A stretch of DNA of 64,000 bases, taken from positions 1 to 64,000 of the forward strand of contig WOUO01000032.1 of the NCBI GenBank assembly GCA_017139535.1, given 5' to 3'. The position numbers and the translations under genes are program-made. This document shows, piece by piece, positions 43,734-54,600 of this stretch. The notes under the pieces were generated by a model. That model worked only from the letters and a program-made list of their open reading frames with translations. It ran no database searches and had not been told where the DNA came from. Numbering within the stretch: position 1 is the stretch's first letter; the number at the start of each line of letters is the position of its first letter. This DNA is from Trichocladium uniseriatum. Taxonomy: Eukaryota > Ascomycota > Sordariomycetes > Sordariales > Chaetomiaceae.

Positions 43734-44447
43734 TCAGCGATGGGGCTTGAGAGTGTTTGATGTCTGGGGGAAGTCTTCCGGTTCGGTGGCCGCTCGGTGC
43801 TGCTTCTTCCTGGGCCTGGTGTCCAACGGCGGATCGGCCGGGTCGGTAGACGTCCGTCTCTTCTGTTGAGAGACGCTGGCGGGAGCTAGGTCGGGCAGGG
43901 GCGGGGGATCGAGGTCGAGGTCGAGGTCGGAGGGCGATGGTGTCGCGAGACCTGGCTGTTGATGAGAGCGAGCACGACCGGTCTGTTGCTGTGGCAGGGG
44001 TTTCTTCTTGTCGGGGCTGTCGCTGGACCGGGGCCTTCGGCGCCTCGAGGCCTTCTGGTAATCTAATTCCGCAAAGAAGATGTTGTCGGCGGCCACGGAG
44101 GCTGCCAGCATTGCATTGAGTTGATACATGCGTTTTTGTACCAGCTCGGTGGGTGTGTGGCCCATCCGCCATTCCTCGGCAGCTTCTTGGCCGTATTTGC
44201 GGCGTCTGATCTCTTGCCCATTCTGAAGAAGTTGCAGCCGCCAACAGATATCTTTGTAGAAGTTCGGATCGCCCATCTTCCAGTAGACAGGAGTTGGCGG
44301 CCGAGGCTTCAAGAAAGCGCCCTGCGTGGCGACGACATCGGGTGGGTCCTACGCCATCAGCCTTAGCATTGAGGTTTCGTTCTTCGCTATATGTGTACTT
44401 ACTGTGTCCCATTCACCGACATATTGCGCCGTGTTTGAAGGCGACAT
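43734..44447 (-). CDS. Unknown protein with basic disordered C-terminus, 219 aa
   Basis: Two minus-strand exons, 44447-44403 (MSPSNTAQYVGEWDT) and 44348-43734, around a 54-bp intron (donor GTAAGT, acceptor GCGTAG). The ATG comes only with the first exon. Residues ~15-115 look folded and mostly helical (PTPVYWKMGDPNFYKDICWR, RRKYGQEAAEEWRMGHTPTE, LNAMLAASVAADNIFFAELD). The rest is low complexity, rich in Arg, Lys, Ser, Pro and Asp (KASRRRRPRSSDSPDKKKPL), with an Asp-Leu-Asp repeat, suggesting a nuclear protein. I cannot name a family. It is convergent with beta-tubulin and divergent from the kinase gene at 45286. Confidence 0.65.
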
Positions 44448-44626
44448 ATTCCGAGCGAGTTCGCGGAGACCAAGTGGTGGTTGTGGGTTTGGCTGGAACC
44501 TGTTCCGCGAAGTGGAGTGCAGCTGGTGTCGCGTCATCACGTGACCACTTACCCAACGCAAGCTCAGGACGCGCGATTCACAGCTTACACTTCCTCTCCT
44601 GTTTGTTTGTTTGTTAGTGTGGTACC

Positions 44627-44853
44627 TACTTCTTTTCTTCCCCTATTCTTTCTTCTCTTTTTCTCTTTTTTCTTTTTCTCTTTCTTTTCCTCTCCTCTTT
44701 CTTTTCTTTTTCCCTTTTCTCTTTCTTTCTTTTCTTTTTCCCTTTTCTCTTTCTTTCTTTTCTTTTTCCCTTTTCTCTTTCTTTCTTTGTCGGTTTTCTT
44801 ATTCTCTTTCTCATTTCCCTTTCTTCGTTCCTCTCCTCTCTCTTTGACTCTCG
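44627..44853. repeat. Polypyrimidine tract with a triplicated 28-bp unit
   Basis: About 225 bases of almost pure C and T on the plus strand. Within it a 28-bp unit (tttcttttctttttccct followed by tttctctttc) is repeated three times exactly, at 44698-44725, 44726-44753 and 44754-44781. Mirror symmetry in such tracts can favour triplex (H-DNA). It lies upstream of the FHA-like kinase gene. Confidence 0.9.
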
Positions 44854-45285
44854 GGTTCATCGTCCTAGGGCAAACCGAAGGATGTGTCAGTGTCCAGGTC
44901 CCAAAAGGAGCTATCATCTACCCCGAGGTACTACGCTAACAAACAAATAGCGGAGGAAGTATATGTGATACGGCATCTGCTGTCACGATGCCGGTCACTC
45001 GCCTGACGACGCAAAGCAGGCGCGATAGCACCCGCATTGGAAGACGCGACGTCCCACGTCATGTGGCGCGGGACCCTATATTAGACAGAGAGAGAAGGGG
45101 GAAGCGAACGAGAAGAGAGGAGGAAGCGGCCCATCAGTGTTGGTGCCTGACATTCCGAGGTTGGGAGCCTGATGGCATTGACCCCGCACAAAGAGTAAGC
45201 TGTTATTGTTAAGCCCTCAACATTTGACGATCTTTGACGAGTCTTTGGCAAGACTTTGACGGGTCTGAATATTTTGGGGATAATA
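44854..45285. other. Promoter/leader region of the kinase gene
   Basis: 432 bases with no supported coding frame. Short direct similarity tttgacg occurs three times just before the start (about 45224-45263). Confidence 0.4.
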
Positions 45286-47206
45286 ATGGCGATGAGTGAC
45301 CCCCGAATCCCACCAAGTGCCAACGGCCCCGATGGCGCTCAGCCATTTGCCACCCTGACGCCAGTCAACGCCCTGGCAAAAATGGCATTCAACGACGTGT
45401 TTGAAGCCACGGTGCTCGGTGGCCAGAAGACCCAAACCTGCCGAGACCACCCGCTGCGCATGGTCATACAGGATGAACAGCGCTATGACGCCGATGTGGC
45501 ACGATATCGCTGGGATGAAGAACGTCGTCGGGAGACGAGCGAGAGTCTAACGGAGCCAGACACCGATCCCGAGGCGAGTAATGATGGTAGCTTGGGCATG
45601 ATTTGGACTGGCTGCTATGTGTTCGCCCTTTTCCCGCCACCCTCGGCGCCGGATGTTGGATGGACGGCGGGAAAAACGCATGCAGGCGAGCAGGTCCCAT
45701 CCAACGACCTGCTTCTCTGCACCGAGGGATTCACGAAACGGCACGACGTACATTTACGGACCTCCCCTGCTCGATTCAATTTTGCCCAGGACACGGCAGC
45801 CTTCTTTGTCACGCGCCGTACTCGGTCACCCCACGATGAACTCACCGTCAACGGCATCCCAGTGGAGCGTCAGATACACACGCTGAACCAGCAGAAGATG
45901 CGCATTCGCCTAAACTTGTTCGAATATGTTTTCGAGTATACCAAGTTTGCCGCCACAGACCAATTCTACACGGGGCGCAGGGCATACATTTCGGCGAGTG
46001 TGGGCGGCCCGTCAATATCCCCATTTGACATGCCAACGCCGAGACACGAGACGAGGACGATGGGTCAATGGACCTTGTCTAATCCGCTCGGAAAGGGTTC
46101 CGAGGGAAGAGTGTTCCTTGCATCTAACTCAAGGAATGAGGTCGTCGCTATCAAGGTGATAGAGCGGCTAGCCAGGTCTACGAACCGCATAAACGCCGAG
46201 ATTGCAATGTACCAAGAGGTGACCGATCTAGCCAAGGATGACGATGATGGCAAGAGATTGGTGGTCTTGAAGGAGATAATCTACCCTAGAGGCGAAGAGA
46301 AATTTTCGTCCGGCTCCGCTTTTGATCAAGTCGGCCTTGTAATTGAGCCTATGGCTCCCGCGACGCTGGCCAGCATGGTGAACAACATAAGCGGGCAAGT
46401 ACCTTTTCAGTGTTACATGCATAGTTTGGACAGTGACATGGCATCGCTAATTCCCGTCAGCGGTCAAAAGGGCATGTCGTTGGAGTCGGCAACCCTCTTC
46501 CGCGATGCCCTGCGAGGCCTCAGGTTCTTGCACGCCCATGGTTGGGTCCACTGTGATGTCAAGCCGCAGAACATTGGCGTCCTCACCCACCCGCTCCGAG
46601 CAGTGCTGCTCGATCTCGGCCAGATCACGAAACTCCCCCTGGGTGCCAAACTGGTCGCCATTCCGGGTTGCGCAGGCACCATCAACTACCTCTCCCCCGA
46701 ACGCGAAATGGACGAGTACGACCATGGGATCGATGTTTGGCCAATGGGGGTCATTGGATACGAGCTGACATACGGACGTCATCCATTCAAATTTGCGGCA
46801 AATCCGTGGCGGCATGGAAGTGACAATGAAAGGCTGCGTCCACCTTGGCAAGAGAAGTACGAGAAGGCCATTGCCCTGGTATCTGCTGACTCTGAGCAAT
46901 GGCTCGCTCAGCAACCCGGGGCCGAGGATCAAGAGTACCTTCAGTGTGAGTGGAAAGACTGAAAAGAAGAATTAAAGGAAGAACAGGAAAATAAAAAACC
47001 CCGGGGGGAAGAAACAATACTGACTGCTGTATTATCTAGTTGGCGAGCTCCTTGCTCAAATGATGCGGCAGCGTTGGGCAAAGCATAATTCCGCTCGGCG
47101 AGTCTCTATTGACGAAGTGTTACAGCATCACGCCTGGGACTATTTCTCGGTGGCCGGTCCCCAGACCAAGAGAGGTAAAACGGGAGGGGCGGATGCTCGC
47201 CCATGA
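45286..47206 (+). CDS. Ser/Thr protein kinase with N-terminal FHA-like region, 608 aa
   Basis: Two exons, 45286-46945 and 47040-47206, around a 94-bp intron (donor GTGAGT, acceptor TCTAG). Residues ~150-235 resemble a degenerate FHA domain: RHDVHLRTSPARFNFAQDTA, ELTVNGIPVERQIHTLNQQK, RIRLNLFEYVFEYTKF. The kinase domain follows: glycine loop LGKGSEGRVFL at ~268, VAIK with K290, catalytic loop HCDVKPQN with D424 (HRD changed to HCD), DLG at 443 (DFG in most kinases), GTINYLSPE, and DVWPMGVIGYELTYG; exon 2 completes the C-lobe (RRVSIDEVLQHHAWDYF). Lys, both Asp and Asn are retained, so activity is possible. FHA plus kinase recalls Chk2/Rad53, but sequence outside the core is divergent and pezizomycete genomes carry many related lineage-specific kinases. 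Confidence 0.8.
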
Positions 47207-47467
47207 GTCCCGAGAGGGACAAGGCCGGGTCATCGTTAGGCGTTTATCGATGCTGGCTGAGGTGCACCCATCACTGGATCCGGCCACCTCTGTTGGAAGT
47301 CTAACAGCTATTTGCACACGGTTGATATAGAGTACTTCAATAGTATTACCACAGATGTATGGCTACAACAGATATTGATTGACTACGTGGATCTGACTTT
47401 CCGTTCCGTTCCTGTGGGTGCCGTGGTCGGTTTTGTGTACAATCTCAGTGGCACGGGCCCTACCCCC

Positions 47468-47655
47468 TATTCTTATTTCTTTCTTTCTTTCTCTTTCCTT
47501 ATTCTTTTCTCTTTTCTCGTTCTTTCTTTCCCTTTGTTTTCTCCCTCTTTATCTTCCTCTTTTTTCTCTCTCTCTTTTATCTTCCTCTTTTTGTCCTTTT
47601 TCTCTTTCTCTCTTCTTATTCTTTTTCCCTTTTTCTTTCTTACTCTTTTCTCCCC
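47468..47655. repeat. Second polypyrimidine tract
   Basis: About 190 bases of nearly pure C/T on the plus strand (ttctttctttctttctctttcc and similar), 260 bases after the kinase stop codon. Same strand bias as the tract at 44627, without its 28-bp unit. Confidence 0.85.
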
Positions 47656-49307
47656 TGCGCGCGATAACTGGCCAGGCGCTTCAAGCTGCTCGCGGCCGAC
47701 GCCCAGCCTCCCGGTCGCCATTGCAAACTCGACCGTCTCACGAACCGCCTTCCTGTTTGGCGTCCACCTCTTTTGAGTCAGATAGCGCTTTCCTAGCAGA
47801 AGAGACGCCGTTACTTCACATTATACTACGCCTTCCTAGTTTGTCACATCCACCTCCTGTATAAGCTGGCCACAAAAGTGGCATTATGCACCAGAAGCCA
47901 AGGAGCCATGCCCCGTCGACAGGTTTAAGTTCAAGATTTAGGTCGGCCATAGGGCTGACCGTTGAACTTGATCGGCAAGGCTGCGGGGCAACCCCTGCAG
48001 GCCGCAGCAGTCAGTGGGAGAACAACCGCGGGAGGTCACAAGATGCCATTCAAACAGCGAGAGACAGAGAGAAGTCCACTAGATGAGGAGACTACTTGAT
48101 GAGATGACCGGCTTACAGAGGTAGGTGTTGTCCTGACGACGATGGGAGCACCATGTTTTGACGTTTGTCAAGAGCTGTCATTCGGCGGTTCCCGAAACTG
48201 AAGACGGCAATTTGTGAAACAAGAGCAACACCGGGGCGATTGTCCGAAGCAGCCAGTCAAACAACCGGGGGAAGAGACAGAAATCCGAACCAGTTCAAGG
48301 ATGAAATCCATCGTCGGAGATGAGCCCACGCTCGGGCCCGGGACCAGGGATTTGGGACGGCGCTAACGGGGGGGGGGAAAGAACCTCATGGAACCTGGAC
48401 GGACGAGCCTCCATTTCTGAAGATTCCTCGGACCCATCATGTGATACATACGAAGGAAAGGTTCGCACCTTCCAAATCACGTTTCGGGACTCTAAAGTAT
48501 GTTGGAAGACACAGCAACCGCTGAAGCACTCGGAAGGTGGGCCCGGCCGGCTTGGCTCCGCCTCCACCCTAGCAGCGCCGGCTTCAAGAGTTCCCGGCTC
48601 CTTGCCAATCACGATAGCCTCTGTCATTATCCTGCCTGAAAAGGAATGCGTTGCACAGGGCGCGGACTGTCTTCTGTACCACGCTGGCATTTTCCTATTT
48701 TGGACACATAAGAGCCTCCCGCAAGTTCCCAAAATACACAACCGCAGGCTGGGCACCCCCAAGGAAGAACCTTGGAAGACTTGGCTGGAGCGTTCAACTC
48801 CAGCCAATGTAAAAAGTTCCCAAGTTAACTTCTGTCCGCCGTCGGAGAGACGATCACTAGGCTAGTCGGTCGCGCCATGACAAATAACACGGGCCAGCCC
48901 GCACCGGCCATCAAAGTAGACAATTGGACATTCTCGGCGATATTCACCAAGCAGCGGGTCCGTCTCCCCGTCGTCTACTCGGGGATCTACGGGTCTCCCG
49001 GGTGTGCACCTTTACGGCCCCCGCCAGGGCCTAAGGCCTTAGGCCTCGTTCAGTGGTCTCGAAATGAAAGACGGACCCCTCTCCATACGCCCGTGGTTGG
49101 ACGGGGTGATTTGCTTCGCCGCAGACGGACAGCCAGAGCGCATTTTACCGTTTCCCTTCGAACCGCCGCCACATGCATGGAACGTGTGCCAAATGAACCA
49201 CCACCTCCTCCTCCTCCCCCGGGCGCCCGCGGCACGCCAGCAACACGTGGACTGGGGCTCTGGTTTGCCCGGCGTCAGGCTGGGGCTGCTGGGGCTGGGC
49301 TCATCGG

Positions 49308-49336
49308 CGGGCTGGGCTGGGCTGGGCTGGGCTGGA
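49308..49336 (+). repeat. GGGCT pentamer array
   Basis: Five consecutive gggct units (ggcgggctgggctgggctgg and on). The plus strand has four or more closely spaced G3 runs and could form a quadruplex. Confidence 0.85.
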
Positions 49337-49952
49337 GCTGCGACTGGGATTCCCCATCCCGTGGTAACCCACCCTCCATTTCGCTTTCCGGAAGGTGGTG
49401 GCCCCCCCCCCCCCTGCCCCGCCGTACACGTACACCGGCGAGCATGATTCCATAGGCCGTGGAGCGTGTGTCGCTGTGTGGATGGTGTGTCAGGTGGGTG
49501 TGCCGTCGGGGACGGCCGAGAGTGAACAGCTATTTTTTCCATAGGTCTTTATTGAACGCCGACGGGGCTTTTGGGGGCGGACACGGACAAGTAAGTGGAT
49601 ATAACCGGAGGATAACTCGGTACGGAGAATCTGGGCGTTAAAAGCCCACCCCAGCTAGTTCACAAGTGGAAGAAACGAAACGAAACAGCCCGTAACCCCA
49701 CCGGTTAGTACTGAGGGGGCGTAGCAGGGAAATAAACGAAACAAAATGAAACGAAACACGACAAGCGGATAATTTCTCTACTCTTTAGTGTACCAAATGT
49801 CGTTGGATACGAGAAACAGCTTCAGAGCGTTAGTTAGCCCAACCGTTGAGCAACTTCCCAATCGGGTAAATACACTGTTGAAGCCGATGATCTCTCGGAG
49901 GTCTCGGGAATTGCGGATGCGCGCCGCCCATCTCCACGCTCGACAAACGTCA

Positions 49953-49999
49953 TCTGCCCGCTTCTGCCCGCATCAGCCCGCTTCAGCCCGCTTCAGCCC
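49953..49999. repeat. 10-bp tandem repeat
   Basis: Four to five near-copies of gcccgcttca, with single-base differences in the first two units. Confidence 0.8.
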
Positions 50000-50681
50000 T
50001 ATCGCTGACGACTTTCGTGCTTCGGACAGTAGCGCCAGAAAAGAGTGATTTGTCAGATCTTTATCTCTCCGGCAGGGTCTTGCTTGCTGACGGCGTCCTC
50101 ATGCCAAGAGGGGAGATGCAACGGCCGCCGCGGGTGCCGGCCGGGCCAGGCGCCACCAAGGATCATGCTGATTCTCTGGATCTGCCGGTGTCCGAAACAC
50201 CAAGTCGTGAGAAACAGTAATTCGTAAATGGGAAAGGCGTTGTATCTCCTCAGAACAAGACAGAGCACACAATATCTAATATCTTCTGTTAATAACTACG
50301 TAGGCAGTAGCTATCAACAAGTCATAATCTCCCCCATCGTAGTCGAGCACTTCGACCCATGAGGAAAACAGAAACCACAAAACCCGCCCATACAGTGCGC
50401 CATTTGCGCCATCCAGAAAACAGAAAGCTTGCCTCCCAGTGTATGTAAATGCTTCGTCAAAATCCCCAGCCCTGCCCCTGAAAAATGCCCTTTCATTTCC
50501 CGTGAGGTGAGAGGAGCCCTGAGTCTTTCCCCCCAGTAGCAAGCAAATCCCCCCCCAAAAAACAAGAAAAAATAGTTGTAAGAGGCGATGATTGTAAATA
50601 TGTATCCCGAATGATATGATGCCTCCCGGCGGCAAAGAGAATCCAATGGCCTTCTTTCTGTTTTATGACCGATAAGACGGC

Positions 50682-51698
50682 TTAGTGCTGCGTCAGGCCA
50701 GGCGAACCCGGCATCGACAGCGGCGTTGTCGGGTACTCGTAGCTGCCCGAGTCGGAGCACGCCGCCGAGTGGTCATAGGAGTGAGACAGAGGCGGAGTCT
50801 ATAGCGAAAAATAACCCATCAGCAACGGCTCGGGATGCGACCGTGGAAAGTCGGTCTTGGTGGTGCGGGGTTGCGCGAGAAAGAAGCACTCACATGCGGC
50901 ATGTGGTCGTATGGTGCGGGATGGCCGCCAGCGACAGCAGCGCCCATATCGACGCCGGCCGGGAGGTAGCCGCTGTTGTAGTTGATGTAATGAAGGGCCT
51001 CTTCGGTCGGCGCGTAGCCCGGCTCCCGCTTGATGGCGTCGTGGAAGTGCGTCAGCGAGGGGAGGGTGACGGGCACCGGCGGCGGCGACAGGTACTCGGA
51101 GTGCATGGGCCGGTACCCGTGCACGGCGCTGTACGTCGGCATCATCATCTCCTCGGGCGGGGGCGGGTAGGCCGAGTAGGTGAACATGGGCGGCGTGTTG
51201 GAGCGCTCGCGCTCGTCGTAAGACTGGGGGAAGAGGTACTCGTCGTCGTGGTGCATCGGGGGCGTGTACTGGCTCTGTACTGCCGGCTTCACCGGCGCGG
51301 GGGGTGTTTGCCTCGATGCCTTGGGTGTCTGGGTGCGCTTGGTCTTGGTGGGTGGGCTCGGCTTCTCGTTGCCCGATGACGAACCCTCGTCCGAGGTCCC
51401 CGCCCGCCGCTCGAGTTCCTCCAGACGCCTCTTGAGCTTCTTGCCTGTTGCTACGTTTAGCCACGGATCCACCGGATTCCCTGCCCCGGCAAAATCGAAG
51501 CTACGTACGGTAGTTGCGCTGGGCAATGCGGTTCTGTATCCTCCTGCGCTCGGCAAGGTCTGAGATCTTGGTCCAGTCTTCATCGGGGTTCGCGGAGCTG
51601 CTGAAGGCGCTGCTGGTGCTCTGGCTGGAATACTGTCTTGTGGGAGGGAGAGGCGGGTGTGCCGGGTAGGCGTACGTCTGCTGCGACATGGCGAACAT
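50682..51698 (-). CDS. bZIP transcription factor, 285 aa
   Basis: Three minus-strand exons, 51698-51509, 51444-50894 and 50798-50682, with introns of 64 and 95 bp (donors GTACGT and GTGAGT; acceptors CAACAG and TATAG). The first intron cuts the codon for Arg64 inside the basic region, which after splicing reads RRRIQNRIAQRNYRKKLKRR, the fungal NRxAQRxYR bZIP pattern. Only a short coiled segment (LEELERRA) follows, so the zipper is short. The rest is Pro/Tyr/Ser-rich and disordered (SAYPPPPEEMMMPTYSAVHG, LPSLTHFHDAIKREPGYAPT), with a conserved-looking C-terminus from exon 3 (SGSYEYPTTPLSMPGSPGL). Start is MFAMSQQ at 51698; a second ATG at 51689 is possible. Targets unknown. Confidence 0.85.
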
Positions 51699-54600
51699 GA
51701 TAGCTGTCGGTGTAGGTGTTGGTGGGGAAGGCGGAGGAGGAGAGGAGAGGGACTAAGATGAGATATAAGTCGGGGGGAGGTATAATCCTTCAGATCGGCA
51801 GACGGTGTCAACGGAGCTTTCCTGAGGTAGGATAACTTTCGGAGCCGTTGAGGAGGATGGGAAGGCTCCTGGATTAAATATCCAAAGGCCGTTCCTTCGG
51901 CCATGGGCCAAGGAGGCTTGCTTTCGCACCCACATGGCGGCGTAGGGGTCAAGGTACCTTGGGTTCTACCCCCCTGTCGATTCCCACTGTTGCGGTCACC
52001 CACACCTGAGCCTCGAAACCGCATCCGGCAGTACGAAGAACGTAGATTGACAGGGATTGTTTTTAGGAATCCCACCCCGGTCCGGAGTACTTGGGTACAT
52101 CTGGCCGCTATCCTGCAGCCTGGTCCGAAGTACCCGCTACGGTGCAGCGACAGGGGACGTCGTGTCCAAAGGCAAGAAGAGGGGGACCCCTCCCTCGCCA
52201 GTGGGACAGGGCTCATGCACGGAGCCTGCACGCTGGAGTGGTGCCAAGGGGTTCGGAGCTGTCACTGCGGCAGCACAAGCCAGTGCCTCACACCAACCGC
52301 GCCTCCCAGGCCAGCAGTGTCAAATGTGTGGATCTCCCTGTACGGAGTTGCGAGTGTTGATCGGCAGGTATCCGTCGCTCTTGATGCGCGACGGCGAAAA
52401 GCGTGGCAGCGGCGAGAGTTTCGCTTTCTCCCCCAACTGCTTGTCGGGGTCTTCGCGACCCGCTAACCTAGTCCTGGACGTTGGGGAAAGGATCTTTGCT
52501 CATCTCGATCGCTGGACCCCTGTGTGGAGCTCATCACGCTTCGGCCGTTTTTTGAGGATCCCAAAATGGAGCGCAAGCTGGCGTGGGTGCATCTCGGGAT
52601 CGCAACAACGTGCGTGGTCCATTTTACGAGATAGAGATGGAACGCTGCGGGGACGGAGCTTGGAGTGGGATGTGGAACACTGGAAACGGACAACCTGCGG
52701 ATGGATTCTTTGGCACCCAGGCAGCCGCAAAACGTTGAGAGTACATTGGTAAAATTAGCCCAGCTTGGTGTATTTTGCCCGTTTTTGGCCAAGGCAGCGG
52801 GGCACAGTTGCGTTCTGTCCCACCCAACGTGACGCTGGCGGTGTGGCCCCCCAACCTGGATTCCACCATGAGTTGCGATTGGCGGTGGCCCCTGCTCACA
52901 CGTTCCCCAGATCATTTCTTGGCCATAGGGCTGCGTTCTTGCCCTTTCCGTTTCAAGGCAATGCTGGAAAATTACTCTCGACCAGGGCTCTTCCTCCACT
53001 TTTGTGCGACAAGAGTCCTCAAACAGCTCCCGTCGTCCTCGGACTGCTTGGCCACATTATTTTTATTTTACGGGGGCGAGAGCTAGTTCCATCTTTGTAC
53101 AGGCGACTATTGTGAGAAGAATCCCAGAATAGGGCCAAAGAGGTATGTTGGAAGCTACTTGAGAATCGAGACCCAACCGTCGTATCCTGAGGTGCCCGAG
53201 CTGCGGCAGAACTAAGACATCCGGCCAACGTGGTCAACGTTTGCTCTCGAGGCCGATCTTTCCCGGGCCGCAACCACAGAGGGATCCATCGTGTTAGTTA
53301 TTACGGGTGGAGATGCACAAGTTCCGGCCCCGCCAACACTTTCCCGGCCGGCGCGCTACTGCACAGTTCAACATGATGGAGTTCTCTTTCTCTTGTTCTT
53401 CTGGTTGGTAGTTTTGCGGGTTGCGGCGGGAAATTTGAAATTTAGCTGAAATGCGGCCGAAAAAAGAAAACGAGCTCCCCCCTTTCATGAAGTCACGGCT
53501 TGCAGCTCTGCATCTGGCGTTCTGCGGCACGAGGCTTGGCCTGGCTTCGAGAACAAAAGTCGAAGATCAGGCGGCTGGCCAATCACAGCATCCCATGGAG
53601 CGAGACATTTGTTGGTTTTGTGATACGGTCCGTGCCATTGAGTGGCAACATCCCCGGATTGTGCACAAGTACAAGTAGCCAATGTGGAGTCGAAGTAGAG
53701 TTTAAAAAAAAATTTGTCGAGAATAGCATACCATATCATTCATTTCTCATCCCGATAGGTTTCTTGGACGTCGTTGACGAGTTTTGGTGTCGAGTCACGT
53801 GCTCTTCACACATTCTGGGGTAGCTCTTTGTCACCAACCCCTCCAGAAATAGGCTCATGACGAAGCAGCATGGCGGTGTTCTGATTGGCCCAGAGCCCGA
53901 GTTGACAAGGCCCTTGCGATAAAGTTTTGCAACGGCCCCTCAAACCTTGTCGTGGGCCAGTCTCCACCAACGAAATTCTGTTGCCTGGCTCTCGTCTCCA
54001 ACATGCTCCATATCGCTCCGTCGAATCTCCATCACACCGCAACTGCTTCCCGCACGATCGATCAAGCGCTAGCATCGAGGCCAGTCGAGGCCGGTCGCTT
54101 TTCCCGCTGTTCCCACTTCGCCGCTCTTGGCCCGCCGCCGTTCTTCGTCCGAAGTCGCCCATCTCGCGCTAGCGAGGATGATAACTGGTGATCCTTCGGC
54201 CCCCAACGAAATACACCCCGTGCCGTTTCAAGCCTGCCTGCCCAACGCAACTTTGAACATGCGGGCTTGACCGAGATGCGACGGAGCAATTGGCATCTTT
54301 CACTGACGCAAAGGCACAGGAGGCGCGCCCACCACAAGTTCGCATACTGAGACTTGAAAGCCTTGTGCCCGGCTGCACCCAGATCCGGGCCGGTGGAGGT
54401 CCCCGGCGCGGCTCCGGAGCTCCACTGTCCAATCAGACGCCGATCTTCGTAACCCAGCACGGCCTCGTCGCGGCACAGCCTCCCGTTTCCTCCGGAAGCT
54501 TAACCTGGTTCACTGGCGGCTCTGATCATCTCCGCCCATCATTGATCGCATTCCAAATCGAGTGCCTGGTCCGAAATCTCAGCCTTGCGGCCGTGGGCCC

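Larger units (their letters stand above)
47656..50681. other. 3-kb intergenic region, simple repeats only
   Basis: No convincing gene. Frames such as 48320-48865 (+) and 49039-49542 (-) overlap one another and are composition-driven. Contains the GGGCT array and 10-bp repeat listed separately, a poly-C run near 49404-49418, and AT-rich sequence at about 50200-50650 that is probably 3' UTR of the bZIP gene. Confidence 0.45.

Noticed and set aside
48295..49542. Overlapping 100-190 codon frames on both strands
   Set aside because: Frames coincide on opposite strands, lack motifs, and include simple repeats (poly-C, GGGCT); no splice model improves them.
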